Positions 6,905 through 7,113 of a stretch of DNA of 7,113 bases are shown in pieces. A program made the translations under genes and the position numbers. The stretch lies in NCBI GenBank assembly GCA_011371515.1, contig DRQE01000073.1, positions 1 to 7,113 of the forward strand, read 5' to 3'. The stretch is from Deltaproteobacteria bacterium (lineage in GTDB: Bacteria > Desulfobacterota > GWC2-55-46 > DRQE01). Below the pieces are notes generated by a model, which saw only the letters and a program-made list of their open reading frames with translations, had not been told where the DNA came from and ran no database searches. How positions within the stretch are numbered: position 1 is the first letter of the stretch; each line of letters opens with the position of its first letter.

Positions 6905-6915
6905 ACCGTGGTTTG
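6902..6915. promoter_or_regulatory. Dyad between the divergent promoters, candidate operator
   Basis: CAAACC-GT-GGTTTG is a perfect inverted repeat with 6-bp arms. It overlaps the zwf -35 box and lies just before the plus-strand TTGACA at 6919, so a bound protein could affect both directions. I do not recognise the motif as that of a named regulator. Confidence 0.4.
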
Positions 6916-6918
6916 GGC

Positions 6919-6947
6919 TTGACAATCTGTCGGGTTTTTCCGACAAT
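6919..6947 (+). promoter_or_regulatory. Candidate promoter with embedded dyads for the gene at 6957
   Basis: TTGACA (6919-6924) is a perfect -35 box; 17 bases downstream lies GACAAT (6942-6947), a 4/6 -10 box. The spacer holds the inverted repeat TGTCGG (6928-6933) / CCGACA (6940-6945). GACAAT is also a direct repeat (6921 and 6942, 21 bases apart, two helical turns). This arrangement suits a repressor overlapping the promoter. The predicted start of transcription is only a few bases before the GTG at 6957. Confidence 0.4.
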
Positions 6948-6956
6948 ATTATTATC

Positions 6957-7113
6957 GTGAAAGAGCGCGAACTTCTAAAACTCATAGAGGATGTAATAAG
7001 AGAGAGGCTTTCGATAAGGCTTGAGTACGACGACCTCCGCAGGGCAGAGCTCAATACCTCTGGGGGAGCCTTCGTGTTCAAGAATCAGCAATACATAGTA
7101 GTACACAAACACC
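6957..7113 (+). CDS. Unrecognised protein, 3' partial
   Basis: An open frame of 52 codons runs from a GTG at 6957 off the right edge. The visible protein starts [18 protein letters not shown], a charged amphipathic helix, then [14 protein letters not shown], a turn at NTSGG, and a strand-like [14 protein letters not shown]. Codon choice (ATA, AGG, AGA) matches the neighbouring genes, which supports real coding. No signal peptide or known motif is visible and I do not assign a function. No Shine-Dalgarno sequence precedes the GTG, so the start is uncertain. An in-frame GTG at 6894 would add 21 residues but also lacks a ribosome binding site and would run through the -35 boxes. Confidence 0.55.
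   Translation, partial: MKERELLKLIEDVIRERLSIRLEYDDLRRAELNTSGGAFVFKNQQYIVVHKH

Noticed and set aside
6851..7081. N-terminal extension of the zwf frame by 77 residues to an upstream start
   Set aside because: The extension has no resemblance to glucose-6-phosphate dehydrogenase, is serine-rich in the way antisense frames are, and runs opposite a plausible plus-strand gene. The ATG at 6850 has a good ribosome binding site and precedes the Rossmann motif at the normal distance.
1..7113. CRISPR arrays, insertion sequences, tRNA or rRNA genes
   Set aside because: No regularly spaced repeats, no transposase-like frame or terminal inverted repeats, and no cloverleaf or rRNA-like stretches were seen on either strand.

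Overview
The window reads as part of the chromosome of a Gram-negative bacterium. Outer-membrane usher and OmpA-type peptidoglycan-binding sequences are present, and periplasm-directed signal peptides precede pilin-like proteins. Arginine is mostly AGG/AGA and isoleucine very often ATA, a codon habit seen in several thermophilic or deep-branching lineages (for example Aquificota, Nitrospirota, Thermodesulfobacteriota). That lineage suggestion is only an inference; no marker gene here fixes it.

Layout, left to right. (1) 2-2770, + strand: an outer-membrane usher of the archaic (Csu / spore-coat-U) chaperone-usher type, cut by the left edge just before its mature N-terminus, with an OmpA-family peptidoglycan-binding domain joined to its C-terminus by a proline-rich linker. 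(2) 2836-3291, +: a secreted spore-coat-U-domain pilin. (3) 3285-4610, +: a sigma-54-dependent activator (NtrC type) with a degenerate receiver domain; its start overlaps the pilin stop. (4) 4611-4897: a regulatory intergenic region with a perfect dyad (possible activator site) and a near-consensus -24/-12 sigma-54 promoter. (5) 4898-5365, +: a second small, secreted, beta-rich, cysteine-free pilin-like protein. (6) 6850-5372, - strand: glucose-6-phosphate dehydrogenase (zwf), tail to tail with the preceding gene. (7) 6851-6956: a compact divergent control region with several dyads. (8) 6957 to the right edge, +: the start of an unrecognised gene.

Reading of the system (inference): items 1-5 look like a self-contained archaic chaperone-usher pilus or surface-coat locus. 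The upstream operon supplies the secretion pore, one subunit and a dedicated activator. That activator plausibly switches on the second subunit from the adjacent sigma-54 promoter. The periplasmic chaperone is not in the window and would be expected upstream. The most unusual points are the usher-OmpA fusion, which could tie the secretion pore to the cell wall, and the built-in sigma-54 circuit. zwf (oxidative pentose phosphate pathway) appears to be an unrelated housekeeping neighbour.
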